NCBI GenBank assembly: GCA_004346725.1
Contig: SMDE01000002.1
Location: 310,001-374,000 of the forward strand
Direction: 5' to 3'
Origin: Phytobacter diazotrophicus
GTDB lineage: Bacteria; Pseudomonadota; Gammaproteobacteria; Enterobacterales; Enterobacteriaceae
Length of the DNA stretch: 64,000 nt
The notes under the pieces were generated by a model. The model did not search any database. It saw only the letters and a program-made list of their open reading frames with translations, and had not been told where the DNA came from. Each line of letters opens with the position of its first letter. Position 1 is the stretch's first letter. A program made the position numbers and the translations under genes. Of the stretch, positions 56,774 through 63,626 are shown in pieces.

Positions 56774-56986
56774 TCAGGAAAGATAGATATTTGCAGCCAC
56801 AGGGCCACTGAGACCGTTGATGCGACAAAATTCGATGCGGATCCCTGGAATGAGTAATTCTGATTCGCTGGAGTTAACGGCTGAAGTGTGGAGCAGAACG
56901 TCTTTTCGACCATCAGAAGGGGTGATGAGCCCTCTGCCACTGCGTCTGTCGAAACTTTTGACTATTCCTGTCATTTTACGGGACAA
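56774..56986 (-). CDS. cspH: CspH-like cold-shock-domain protein, TTG start
   Basis: 70 residues from a TTG at 56986, with AAGGA 6 nt upstream; the same length and N-terminus ([20 protein letters not shown]) as CspH. An ATG three codons later (56977) is an alternative. RNP1 is degenerate (GRGLITPS instead of GFGFITP) and RNP2 is VLLHTSAV, lacking aromatic residues, so nucleic-acid binding may be weak. Near the zinc-ribbon gene and the next csp gene. E. coli CspH responds to nutrient up-shift rather than cold. Confidence 0.75.
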   Translation of the reverse strand: MSRKMTGIVKSFDRRSGRGLITPSDGRKDVLLHTSAVNSSESELLIPGIRIEFCRINGLSGPVAANIYLS

Positions 56987-57266
56987 GTCAATTCCTTTTA
57001 TTAAAAACACGGAATGACTATACCTTGAAATAAATTTAATGCCACTTTTAATTCTCTGTACTGGCCCTCTGGACGGCTAAAATATAATTTGCTTATTATG
57101 ATTTCCCGTGTCTTAATGAACCTATCAGTTCGATGTACAAACGAACGTAAAACATTTTCCGGGCAGTCCTCATTACCAGGCGCTATCGCTGATATCCCCT
57201 TATTTTGAGTCCATACGTTTAATACTATACGTTTACAATTAATACTCATATATAACTGGAGTCAGT

Positions 57267-57485
57267 ATGACCTCAAGAATTAAAGGCCTGGTAAAATGGT
57301 TTAACGAAGACAAAGGTTTTGGCTTCATCTCTCCTCTCGATGGAAGCAAAGATATCTTTGTTCATTTTTCTGCGCTCAATGGCGATAATTTCAAAACGTT
57401 ATTTGAAGGGCAGAAAGTCGAATTTGCAATACACAGTGGCGATAAAGGCCCTGCTGCTGCAAATGTAATACTTTGCGATAAATAA
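57267..57485 (+). CDS. CspA-family cold-shock protein
   Basis: 72 residues with intact RNP1 KGFGFISP and RNP2 IFVHFSAL. Closest in form to CspG/CspI/CspB-type cold-inducible members ([18 protein letters not shown]). The 5' region (about 250 bp, A/T-rich, direct repeat TACGTTTA near 57211-57235) is long, as in cold-induced csp genes. Ribosome site GGAG 7 nt upstream. Divergent from the CspH-like gene. Confidence 0.9.
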   Translation: MTSRIKGLVKWFNEDKGFGFISPLDGSKDIFVHFSALNGDNFKTLFEGQKVEFAIHSGDKGPAAANVILCDK

Positions 57486-57706
57486 ATATTTGTGGAGCTG
57501 CGATAACGATGAAGGATTATTCCTGAGTAGACAGTTCCATAGAACAAATTTGTGAAATGTAATTATTCCTGATATCAGGTAGAACATTTTATTGCACATA
57601 ATGAGTGTGTTGAACGATATAGACTCTGTACTGGTAGCTATAGAGATGATGTCTTTCCGTATAAATCAGATGAGAGCTTAAAAAAGTACGTTAAAACCTT
57701 TGATAG
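57486..57706. other. 3' region of the CspA-family gene
   Basis: About 220 bp up to a strong plus-strand terminator. No gene supported. It may be a long 3' UTR or hold a small RNA ending at the terminator. Confidence 0.4.
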
Positions 57707-57733
57707 CCTGCTTAACAAAGCAGGTTTTTTTTT
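57707..57733 (+). terminator. Strong Rho-independent terminator
   Basis: CCTGCTT-AACA-AAGCAGG followed by nine T residues. It ends plus-strand transcription from the csp gene or from an RNA in between. Confidence 0.9.
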
Positions 57734-57965
57734 ATTTATTTCAGCCACAATTTTTAGAATACAAAAGGGTAGCCAGTCGCCATGATAATAACCCTCATTA
57801 CCCATTGGTTTTGAGAAACTTTTCTGGCTAATACAATAAAAATAATAAACTCTACGAAACGCTAAAGGAATCACTGTCTATAAATCGCCTCGATACATAT
57901 GGCGATTCAGTATGTGCCTGACATGAGTGATGAACTTCGCCCTTTAGTTGACCTGCTCGTACCGA

Positions 57966-58193
57966 TTACAAAAATTTCTCAGCAGCTTTCAAAATCTCTT
58001 CTGAGGTAACGGCTCTGTTAATAGCGACACGAATCGCGAGATTAACACCAGTGAGCGAGCGAACACCCGCATACATTATGTTCAGGTTCGTTTTCTCACC
58101 GTTAAGGTATTCACATTCAACAGTATTCTTACCTGCTTCTATTTCAACGGCTTTTACTGGATGACAGTTGAAAAAAACCAAGACTTTAGACAT
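57966..58193 (-). CDS. Hypothetical small protein
   Basis: 75 residues from ATG 58193, with AAGGAG 7 nt upstream. Soluble, unrecognised (MSKVLVFFNCHPVKAVEIEA, VECEYLNGEKTNLNIMYAG, VTSEEILKAAEKFL). The strong ribosome site and sensible composition support a real gene. Confidence 0.6.
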   Translation of the reverse strand: MSKVLVFFNCHPVKAVEIEAGKNTVECEYLNGEKTNLNIMYAGVRSLTGVNLAIRVAINRAVTSEEILKAAEKFL

Positions 58194-58477
58194 GAATCGC
58201 TCCTTTACTATTTTCCCTGCATCAATCCAATAATAACTATACAATAGTTAATAATGACTTCAGGACTATGATAAAAAGGGGGACTAGTTATCAAGAAAAG
58301 ATAACGCTCGTTTTTAAAAGGACAAATTCCACAAGACTTTAACTTTAATTTGACCTCCTGATCAAACCTACCATACAGTAAGGCACGTGGTATGTTTTTG
58401 CGCAAGTGATATTGGTTACTTTCATCAATTGATTTATGCCAGCGCAAAACCTTAGCAAGTCTTTACGACTATCGATT

Positions 58478-58708
58478 TCAGATGCTCACACTGATACGTG
58501 TTCCCCTCCATGGAGAACGACACCATACCGGGTGAGATGAATTGATAACGCTGTGCTTTGTTACTACACAATATTTTTCTGTTATGTCATGTTGAGCAAG
58601 CATATAGCATGTGTACAACACACCTTTCAAAACATGTATTTTTGCATCCTGAGTGCCATCAGTAATCTGATGCCAGACGGGTGTTATTAAAAATTCTGTT
58701 ACTGACAT
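58478..58708 (-). CDS. Hypothetical small protein
   Basis: 76 residues from ATG 58708 with AAGGA 5 nt upstream. Unrecognised (MSVTEFLITPVWHQITDGTQ, KGVLYTCYMLAQHDIT). The C-terminal third (SHPVWCRSPWRGTRISVSI) is less protein-like and could reflect decay. Confidence 0.45.
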   Translation of the reverse strand: MSVTEFLITPVWHQITDGTQDAKIHVLKGVLYTCYMLAQHDITEKYCVVTKHSVINSSHPVWCRSPWRGTRISVSI

Positions 58709-58838
58709 GGTTTTCCTTATGCAAGCATGTGTACTGTCTCTGGTAAATAGATGATTCATGATGAAAATATCATTTAATTAGTACGTGCACGATAGCTAAT
58801 CTGATTCTTTACTTTCCAGTTTTTTCACAAATAATGAA

Positions 58839-58861
58839 ATAACCGCCCTAAGGCGGTTATG
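58839..58861 (-). terminator. Terminator of the 58862 gene
   Basis: On the minus strand ATAACCGCC-TTAG-GGCGGTTAT, then TTTCATT, starting one base past the stop codon. Confidence 0.65.
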
Positions 58862-59155
58862 CTAAAAAGGTTTTAAGGGGGTTTCCGGAACATTCGTGTC
58901 AGGAACATCAGGATCTAAAGGTTTTTCATCTGGTGGTAACCTTTCAGGATCATCGTGTAAAGGTCTATCTGATGGCAACGGTTCATCGTAATTTGGTTGC
59001 TGAGACATACTACCTCCAGTATTTTTGAGATTTTGAATGAACTCCAGACCGCTATTTTTATGGCGGTTGGGTTTTCTGTTGTTCGAAAGGCTTCGCTTAT
59101 CTGACTCTGATTCTCTTTCTTTGTCACTGGAAACTTTCAAACCGAGCGTATTCAT
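58862..59155 (-). CDS. Proline-rich small protein with two possible starts
   Basis: 97 residues from ATG 59155 (GGAGTT 5 nt upstream). An internal ATG at 59008 has a stronger ribosome site (GGAGGT, 3 nt) and would give a 48-residue, Asp/Pro-rich acidic protein (MSQQPNYDEPLPSDRPLHDD, KPLDPDVPDTNVPETPLKPF). The N-terminal part is rich in Ser, Lys, Arg and Glu. Family not recognised. It may make two products or only the short one. Confidence 0.45.
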   Translation of the reverse strand: MNTLGLKVSSDKERESESDKRSLSNNRKPNRHKNSGLEFIQNLKNTGGSMSQQPNYDEPLPSDRPLHDDPERLPPDEKPLDPDVPDTNVPETPLKPF

Positions 59156-59206
59156 GGATAACTCCATTTTGATAGCTGTATTTTGCTGCCATTTAATAAT
59201 AGGCAC

Positions 59207-59739
59207 TCATTTTAGATAACGCGAGCGATACGGTTGGTTGGATTTTTAAAAAACTTACCAGCAAAAACAAGTTCAGGCTCTTTTTTGATAGGTAATGAAT
59301 GAATTTTAAATCAGGCATATGCCCTTCATTAATTTGATTATTTTTTTCTTTTCCATGTTTACAAAAGGATACTATGAAAAAATCCTTGGCATTTACGCCT
59401 GGTTAAAAAAGGCTGGGTAAGTTTTTGTAAGTTTTTTGTCATTGCAACCGTATAATTCACAAAGATGTTTTGTTAATGAATTATTTGCAAGGGAGCTTAA
59501 TTATTGTTATTTCATATTTGTCTTTATGAAAATAGGCTTTTTCTCTTAAAAACTTACACTGATTTCGTTAGAAAGTAACGGATAGTCATCTTTGTCTCCA
59601 TTTTGTTTAATGGATGGATTTACTACCCATTGATTTTTTACTCACTGTCAACACTCCTCATGCACATACGCTTGCAGGCCTGTCAGTTGCTAAATGTTTG
59701 TTTCGATTTTTACTAACGTCGGCGAATATTTATGTTTAC
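59207..59739. other. A/T-rich interval before the insertion sequence
   Basis: About 530 bp, strongly A/T-rich. No frame with a ribosome site and no hairpin of note. It ends exactly at the left inverted repeat of the IS3 element. Confidence 0.5.
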
Positions 59740-59755
59740 TGTAAGCACACCCGTT

Positions 59756-60622
59756 TTAGTTCCACGCACTTTTTGAGATTTCCGGTTTTTCAGCCATCAG
59801 CCGGTACTCTTCCGACGTCAGGTTGTTCAGGGATTCATGCGGCCGCTCGCTGTTGTATTCCACCAGCCAGCGCTCCGTAATTTCCCGCGCTTCATTCAGG
59901 GTTCTGAACAGATAAAAATCCAGAATTTCTGTCCAGTAGGTCCGGTTAAAACGTTCGATAAAGGCATTCTGTGTTGGCTTGCCTGGTTTAATAAATTCCA
60001 GTGCCACACCATGCTCTTCTGCCCACTGCGCCAGCGTCAACGAGATGAGTTCAGGGCCGTTGTCCATCCGCAGTTTCAGCGAATAACCCCGGTTTGCCAC
60101 GATCCTGTCCAGCACCCTGACCACCCGCTGTGCCGGGATATTCAGATCGATTTCTATTGCGAGGGCCTCGCGGTTAAAGTCATCAAACACATTGAAGGTC
60201 CGGAACCGTCTGCGACAGACCAAAGCATCATGCATAAAGTCTGTCGACCAGCTCTGGTTAAGTGCTTCAGGCCTCACTAGTGGTGACGGGTTACGTACCG
60301 GCAAACGCTGCCTTCCTTTACGGCGAAAATTCAGTTTCAGCAGACAGTAAATCCGGTGAACCCTTCTATGGTTCCAGACGTGTCCCTGCCTGCGAAGGAT
60401 CTGAAAAAGTTTATTAAATTCATACCGTGGATAGCGCTCAGCCGCCACGATCAGCGTCATAATCACCGGCTCATCACGTCGCGTATCCGGCTGATAACGA
60501 AATACCGTCCTGCTCAGCGACATTGTCCTGCAGGCCTGGCGTAAGCTCATGGCAAACTGCGCGGTCAGATAGCTGACAAGCTCACGCTTTATCGCTGGTT
60601 TTAAAGCTTTTTTCAATGACAT
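59756..60622 (-). CDS. IS3-family transposase OrfB (catalytic)
   Basis: 288 codons from the ATG at 60622, although in IS3 elements the active transposase is an OrfAB fusion made by -1 frameshifting. DDE residues are visible: WSTDFMHDAL (Asp), LRMDNGPELIS (Asp) and NAFIERFNRTYWTEIL (Glu). The HTH_21 segment precedes them (YPRYEFNKLFQILRRQGHVW). The reading frame is intact. Confidence 0.92.
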   Translation of the reverse strand: MSLKKALKPAIKRELVSYLTAQFAMSLRQACRTMSLSRTVFRYQPDTRRDEPVIMTLIVAAERYPRYEFNKLFQILRRQGHVWNHRRVHRIYCLLKLNFRRKGRQRLPVRNPSPLVRPEALNQSWSTDFMHDALVCRRRFRTFNVFDDFNREALAIEIDLNIPAQRVVRVLDRIVANRGYSLKLRMDNGPELISLTLAQWAEEHGVALEFIKPGKPTQNAFIERFNRTYWTEILDFYLFRTLNEAREITERWLVEYNSERPHESLNNLTSEEYRLMAEKPEISKSAWN

Positions 60623-60662
60623 CTTTCAGTGCGCGGCACCCGAGACTCAGGTCGGCAAACAT

Positions 60663-60866
60663 CTATTTGAGGCGACGGTTTTCATCTTCCAGATCTTTCA
60701 TCTTTTTGATATCAGAGGCTTCCATACCGCCGAACTTCGCTTTCCAGTTGTAATAAGAGGCCTCAGAGATCCCGGCTTCGTGGCAGACATCCTTGACGGT
60801 ACGTCCGGCTTCGACGGACTTCAGAATGGCAATGATCTGGTGTTCGGTGAATCGGGCTTTAAGCAT
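60663..60866 (-). pseudogene. IS3-family OrfA, truncated by a nonsense codon
   Basis: 67 codons (MLKARFTEHQIIAILKSVEA, then AGISEASYYNWKAKFGG and KDLEDENRRLK) ending at TAG 60663-60665. Related OrfA proteins continue with QMFADLSLGCRALKDVIEK; here that sequence follows in the same frame right after TAG, so CAG has become TAG. The OrfAB fusion would need read-through of TAG as well as the frameshift. A GTG at 60887 could extend the N-terminus by 7 residues. Confidence 0.85.
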
Positions 60867-60987
60867 GGCGATCTCCTCAGGGGACACAGTCAGTATGCCG
60901 GAAGATCTCTAAAAGTGAATGGGCCGGTTTGCAGGGATGCTTACAAGATACCCCCCGTAAAGGGAAGTTCATTCTAACATTTGTAAA

Positions 60988-61010
60988 GTCCGCTTTGGCA
61001 CAAAGCGGAC
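60988..61010. terminator. Hairpin between the IS and the umuC fragment
   Basis: GTCCGCTTTG / CAAAGCGGAC with a 3-nt loop, followed on the plus strand by GTGTTTCCTTTTTTTG. It may end the prophage transcript or plus-strand reading from outside. Confidence 0.5.
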
Positions 61011-61072
61011 GTGTTTCCTTTTTTTGTTTTGGCTTGAGATATACAACCAACAGAAGCATATCGCCTATTGTT

Positions 61073-61345
61073 TTACCTGACGACAGGCAAATCAGAAAAT
61101 CTCGTCGTATAACGCGGCGAGAACATTTCCCTCGTCATCTGCCACTGCTGCTGTATTCCTTGTCCAGCGAAATACAGTGTGCCTTTTCCTTCTTTGGCAT
61201 TTAGCTGATCTAACAGTGTCATCAGTTGTTCGCTATCAGCACGTGGGGCGTTGCTATCGAAGAAATTCAACTGCGCTACGCCCTGACTAAAAAAATCGCC
61301 GAGCATTACACCCGCCTTTTGATAGCGATGGCCATCACGCCAGAT
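61073..61345 (-). pseudogene. umuC: 3' fragment of umuC (Y-family DNA polymerase subunit)
   Basis: About 90 codons matching the C-terminal end of UmuC/ImpB-type proteins: KIWRDGHRYQKAGVMLGDFF, GVAQLNFFD, GTLYFAGQGIQQQWQM and REMFSPRYTTRFSDLP. The catalytic polymerase domain is absent. The similarity begins inside the last codons of the tail-fibre gene (stop at 61335), so the rest of umuC was lost when these sequences were joined. Confidence 0.85.
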
Positions 61346-62486
61346 TTTTTTGTTCCAGTTCAGCAACGCGCGCCGTCAATGCATCAATCTGTACCATCAG
61401 AGCCAGAATCGCCTCATGATGCAGTGCAGCCGCCACACCAGCAGTGTCAGGGCTGAGCACATCTTTAATTACAGTGCCGTCTTCCAGCTCTCTGTCACCA
61501 GTCACGAACACATTATCCGGGAATACAGACTGGACCTCCTGAGCAATGAACCCGATGCCTGGCGAGATGCCATCCAGACGTTTCCACGAAACACCGCGGA
61601 TCATCTTCATTTTTTCCAGCGGCTCCGCAATGCGTTCAATATTAGTTTTCAGGCGCTCGTCGGAGTTTGAAATCCATGTTCCGGGGGCTGTTGCCGAACC
61701 GAACTGATCAAACAGATACCTGGTATAGCCTGAACTCGACGTCGGCTGGATAGCAATGACTGCCTTAGACCCCGCGCCCTGAACAGCCAGACCGTGAAAC
61801 AGAAACTGTGCCCCGTTATATACACCGCTATTCCAGCCTGCGCTGGTTAACGGTGTAACTGTTTCTGTACCAGCAGCGGGGGCTACAGCAGGAGATGCGG
61901 CTCTCAAATAGACACTACCGCTGATGGTTCCACCACTTTTGCCTTCAACTGTATTCAGACGATTATCATTCCCCGGACAAAACGATCCGGGAGTTGTGCC
62001 GAATGGGTTTGTTAATCCCGTCCCGCCCTGCCCCTGGCTGAGCGGTGTTGTCAGCCCAGACAGACTGGTAATATCGGAATTCGCCCCTTTTTTAGCCAGA
62101 GATTTCTGGCCGGGAACCGTGACGGCCACACCGTTAATCGTGATAGTGACGTCACCCGCCCCGTTCATCACGTCGGCGAAGCCCGACATATTCCGCTGAT
62201 ACAGCGTCAGCGTCTCAGCGATATTCTGCGCCAGTCCATCAACGCTCAGCGAATCGCTCAGCAGGATGGCGTAAGCGGTACCGGCTGCAATTGCCGGGTT
62301 CGCCGCTGGCGTTACGGTGAGCTGGGTTGCGCTGTTGATTGCCGTTATCTGGAACATCTGTACCGGGTTTGCCAGAGTGACCAGAGTGCATCCAACGCGG
62401 ATTAACGAGCCTGCCGCTGTAAAGTTTGTGCCAGTACCCGTCAGTGTGTTACCGCTGACAGCAATCGAGCCAGTTGTGTAAATCAT
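61335..62486 (-). CDS. Phage tail fibre with C-terminal S74 intramolecular chaperone
   Basis: 383 residues from ATG 62486 (GGAG 5 nt upstream). A prophage side or terminal tail fibre. N-terminal beta-rich part (MIYTTGSIAVSGNTLTGTGT), a collagen/triple-helix-like middle (LSQGQGGTGLTNPFGTT), and a C-terminal peptidase_S74 auto-chaperone (about 290-383: SNSDERLKTNIERI, GIGFIAQEVQSVFPDNV) ending in a coiled coil (ILALMVQIDALTARVAELEQK). The Ser of SDERLKTNI is the expected self-cleavage site. The frame is open to 62588, but a terminator (62502-62524) lies there, so 62486 is the start. Confidence 0.88.
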   Translation of the reverse strand: MIYTTGSIAVSGNTLTGTGTNFTAAGSLIRVGCTLVTLANPVQMFQITAINSATQLTVTPAANPAIAAGTAYAILLSDSLSVDGLAQNIAETLTLYQRNMSGFADVMNGAGDVTITINGVAVTVPGQKSLAKKGANSDITSLSGLTTPLSQGQGGTGLTNPFGTTPGSFCPGNDNRLNTVEGKSGGTISGSVYLRAASPAVAPAAGTETVTPLTSAGWNSGVYNGAQFLFHGLAVQGAGSKAVIAIQPTSSSGYTRYLFDQFGSATAPGTWISNSDERLKTNIERIAEPLEKMKMIRGVSWKRLDGISPGIGFIAQEVQSVFPDNVFVTGDRELEDGTVIKDVLSPDTAGVAAALHHEAILALMVQIDALTARVAELEQKNLA

Positions 62487-62501
62487 ATTTTCTCCGGGCA
62501 T

Positions 62502-62524
62502 AAAAAAACCCACCGAAGCGGGTA
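62502..62524 (-). terminator. Terminator directly upstream of the tail fibre start
   Basis: On the minus strand ACCCGC-TTCG-GTGGGT followed by T7, 16 bp before the tail fibre ATG. It separates tail-tip genes from the fibre gene. Confidence 0.8.
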
Positions 62525-62550
62525 TATGAGTAACTTGTAGTGTGGTGGGA

Positions 62551-63276
62551 TCAGCCATAGTTTGTTGGGAGAGTTGAAACATCGGCAACCATGACCTGCG
62601 ACCTCATATCTCCCACGTAACCAAAGGCCGCAGTGACATCCAGAAATTCCCCCGCATCTACCAGAGAGCAAAACATGTTGCCGTCTGTGTCGAGGTGTAC
62701 GCACTCGTACGTCATGTGCCCGAATACGCCTGCGCTATAAATATATCCTCGCGATACCGGCATCGCTATCGACAGGTTGCCTTCTCCCGCATTGCCGATG
62801 TTTGTCCAGCTTGAACCGGATAAATGTCCGGCATGGTTAGGGAAACCAGTATCTAACCACACCACTTTTCGCAACTTCATAAAATTCCAGCCACTATCGA
62901 AAATAATGTTGCCAGCGGCATCAAAAATCTGCATCCCATACGTTGAACGCTCCGGAGGGATCCACTTATCAAAGATATAGTATTGCACAGTCCCTATATC
63001 CAGATTCCACCATTTATATAAGGTAATGGCTTTACCCCTGAGCGCCGTAATGGCAGGAACCTGCCCAAGTCTCTGATTTGGCGTTATCGATTTAAAAAAC
63101 ACAATCGGCGAATTATAAGCCGACAGGTCCATCGTGAAATAACTAGGAATATTACCAGCCCCTGAACTGAACAGGCTGTTAGAAATTGTACCGGCTTTCC
63201 TGAGCACATAGTTAACATCGTCCATTGACGTTATAGAGTAGTTGTAATCATTAATCAGTTCTATGCCATAACTCAT
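62551..63276 (-). CDS. Phage tail protein (DUF6453-like)
   Basis: 241 residues. Found after the J gene in many lambdoid prophages of enterics. Recognised by MSYGIELINDYNYSITSMDD and IPPERSTYGMQIFDAAGN and a C-terminal domain of about 90 residues that may be a beta-sandwich. Its start overlaps the stop of the upstream 117-residue gene by 4 bp. Probable structural or receptor-related role. Confidence 0.7.
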   Translation of the reverse strand: MSYGIELINDYNYSITSMDDVNYVLRKAGTISNSLFSSGAGNIPSYFTMDLSAYNSPIVFFKSITPNQRLGQVPAITALRGKAITLYKWWNLDIGTVQYYIFDKWIPPERSTYGMQIFDAAGNIIFDSGWNFMKLRKVVWLDTGFPNHAGHLSGSSWTNIGNAGEGNLSIAMPVSRGYIYSAGVFGHMTYECVHLDTDGNMFCSLVDAGEFLDVTAAFGYVGDMRSQVMVADVSTLPTNYG

Positions 63277-63626
63277 TGATTATAAACTCCGTAACAAACG
63301 ACCATACCGCCTATATAATATTTATCTGTGCCACTATCATCTTTAGGCCAGGCGAAATGCCTGTCTGTATATCGGATAGTGAGTGTGTTGCCAGAAAAAA
63401 TAAGGTCTGGCGCAACGGTATAGTATGCTCCGTCAGAGGGCTGAGCCGTTGAAACGGGGTATACGTGACAATATGGCGTTCCACCACTCAGGCTCAAACC
63501 AATGGTGGTGGACCACGCCGACGACAAAAAGGGCACAGTATATGTGCCCAGTCTACGGGACATTATTACGGAGTTATCGGCAACCAGTATCCCGCCAGAA
63601 TTAAATATCTGCCATCCGAAAGCCAT
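63273..63626 (-). CDS. Small phage tail protein
   Basis: 117 residues. N-terminus GWQIFNSGGILVADNSVIM echoes the GMQIFDAAGNIIFDSG segment of the next protein, suggesting a shared module. Its first base overlaps the stop region of the tip protein (63626), so all three are translationally coupled. Likely part of the tail tip or fibre network. Confidence 0.65.
   Translation of the reverse strand: MAFGWQIFNSGGILVADNSVIMSRRLGTYTVPFLSSAWSTTIGLSLSGGTPYCHVYPVSTAQPSDGAYYTVAPDLIFSGNTLTIRYTDRHFAWPKDDSGTDKYYIGGMVVCYGVYNQ

Larger units (their letters stand above)
59740..60945 (-). mobile_element. IS3-family insertion sequence, full length but probably defective
   Basis: 1206 bp bounded by TGTAAGCA...TGCTTACA. 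The inner parts of the two ends also correspond (CACTTTTTGAG on the left; CACTTTTAGAG inverted on the right), supporting these as the terminal repeats. It contains orfA and orfB in the usual IS3 arrangement with an A6G slippery site (60607-60613). orfA has an in-frame TAG. Flanking 3-4 bp differ (TTAC left, AGAT right), so there is no target duplication. IS407-like subgroup is suggested by the protein sequences, not confirmed. Confidence 0.85.

Noticed and set aside
58208-58447. 79-codon minus-strand frame
   Set aside because: No clear ribosome site; it overlaps the promoter region of the 57966-58193 gene and has no recognised family.
59207-60945. Prophage attachment site on the left side
   Set aside because: No tRNA gene, integrase or direct repeat of useful length could be found; the boundary is occupied by the IS.
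59737-60949. Target-site duplication flanking the IS3 element
   Set aside because: The 3 and 4 bases outside the two ends (TAC/TTAC and AGA/AGAT) do not match.
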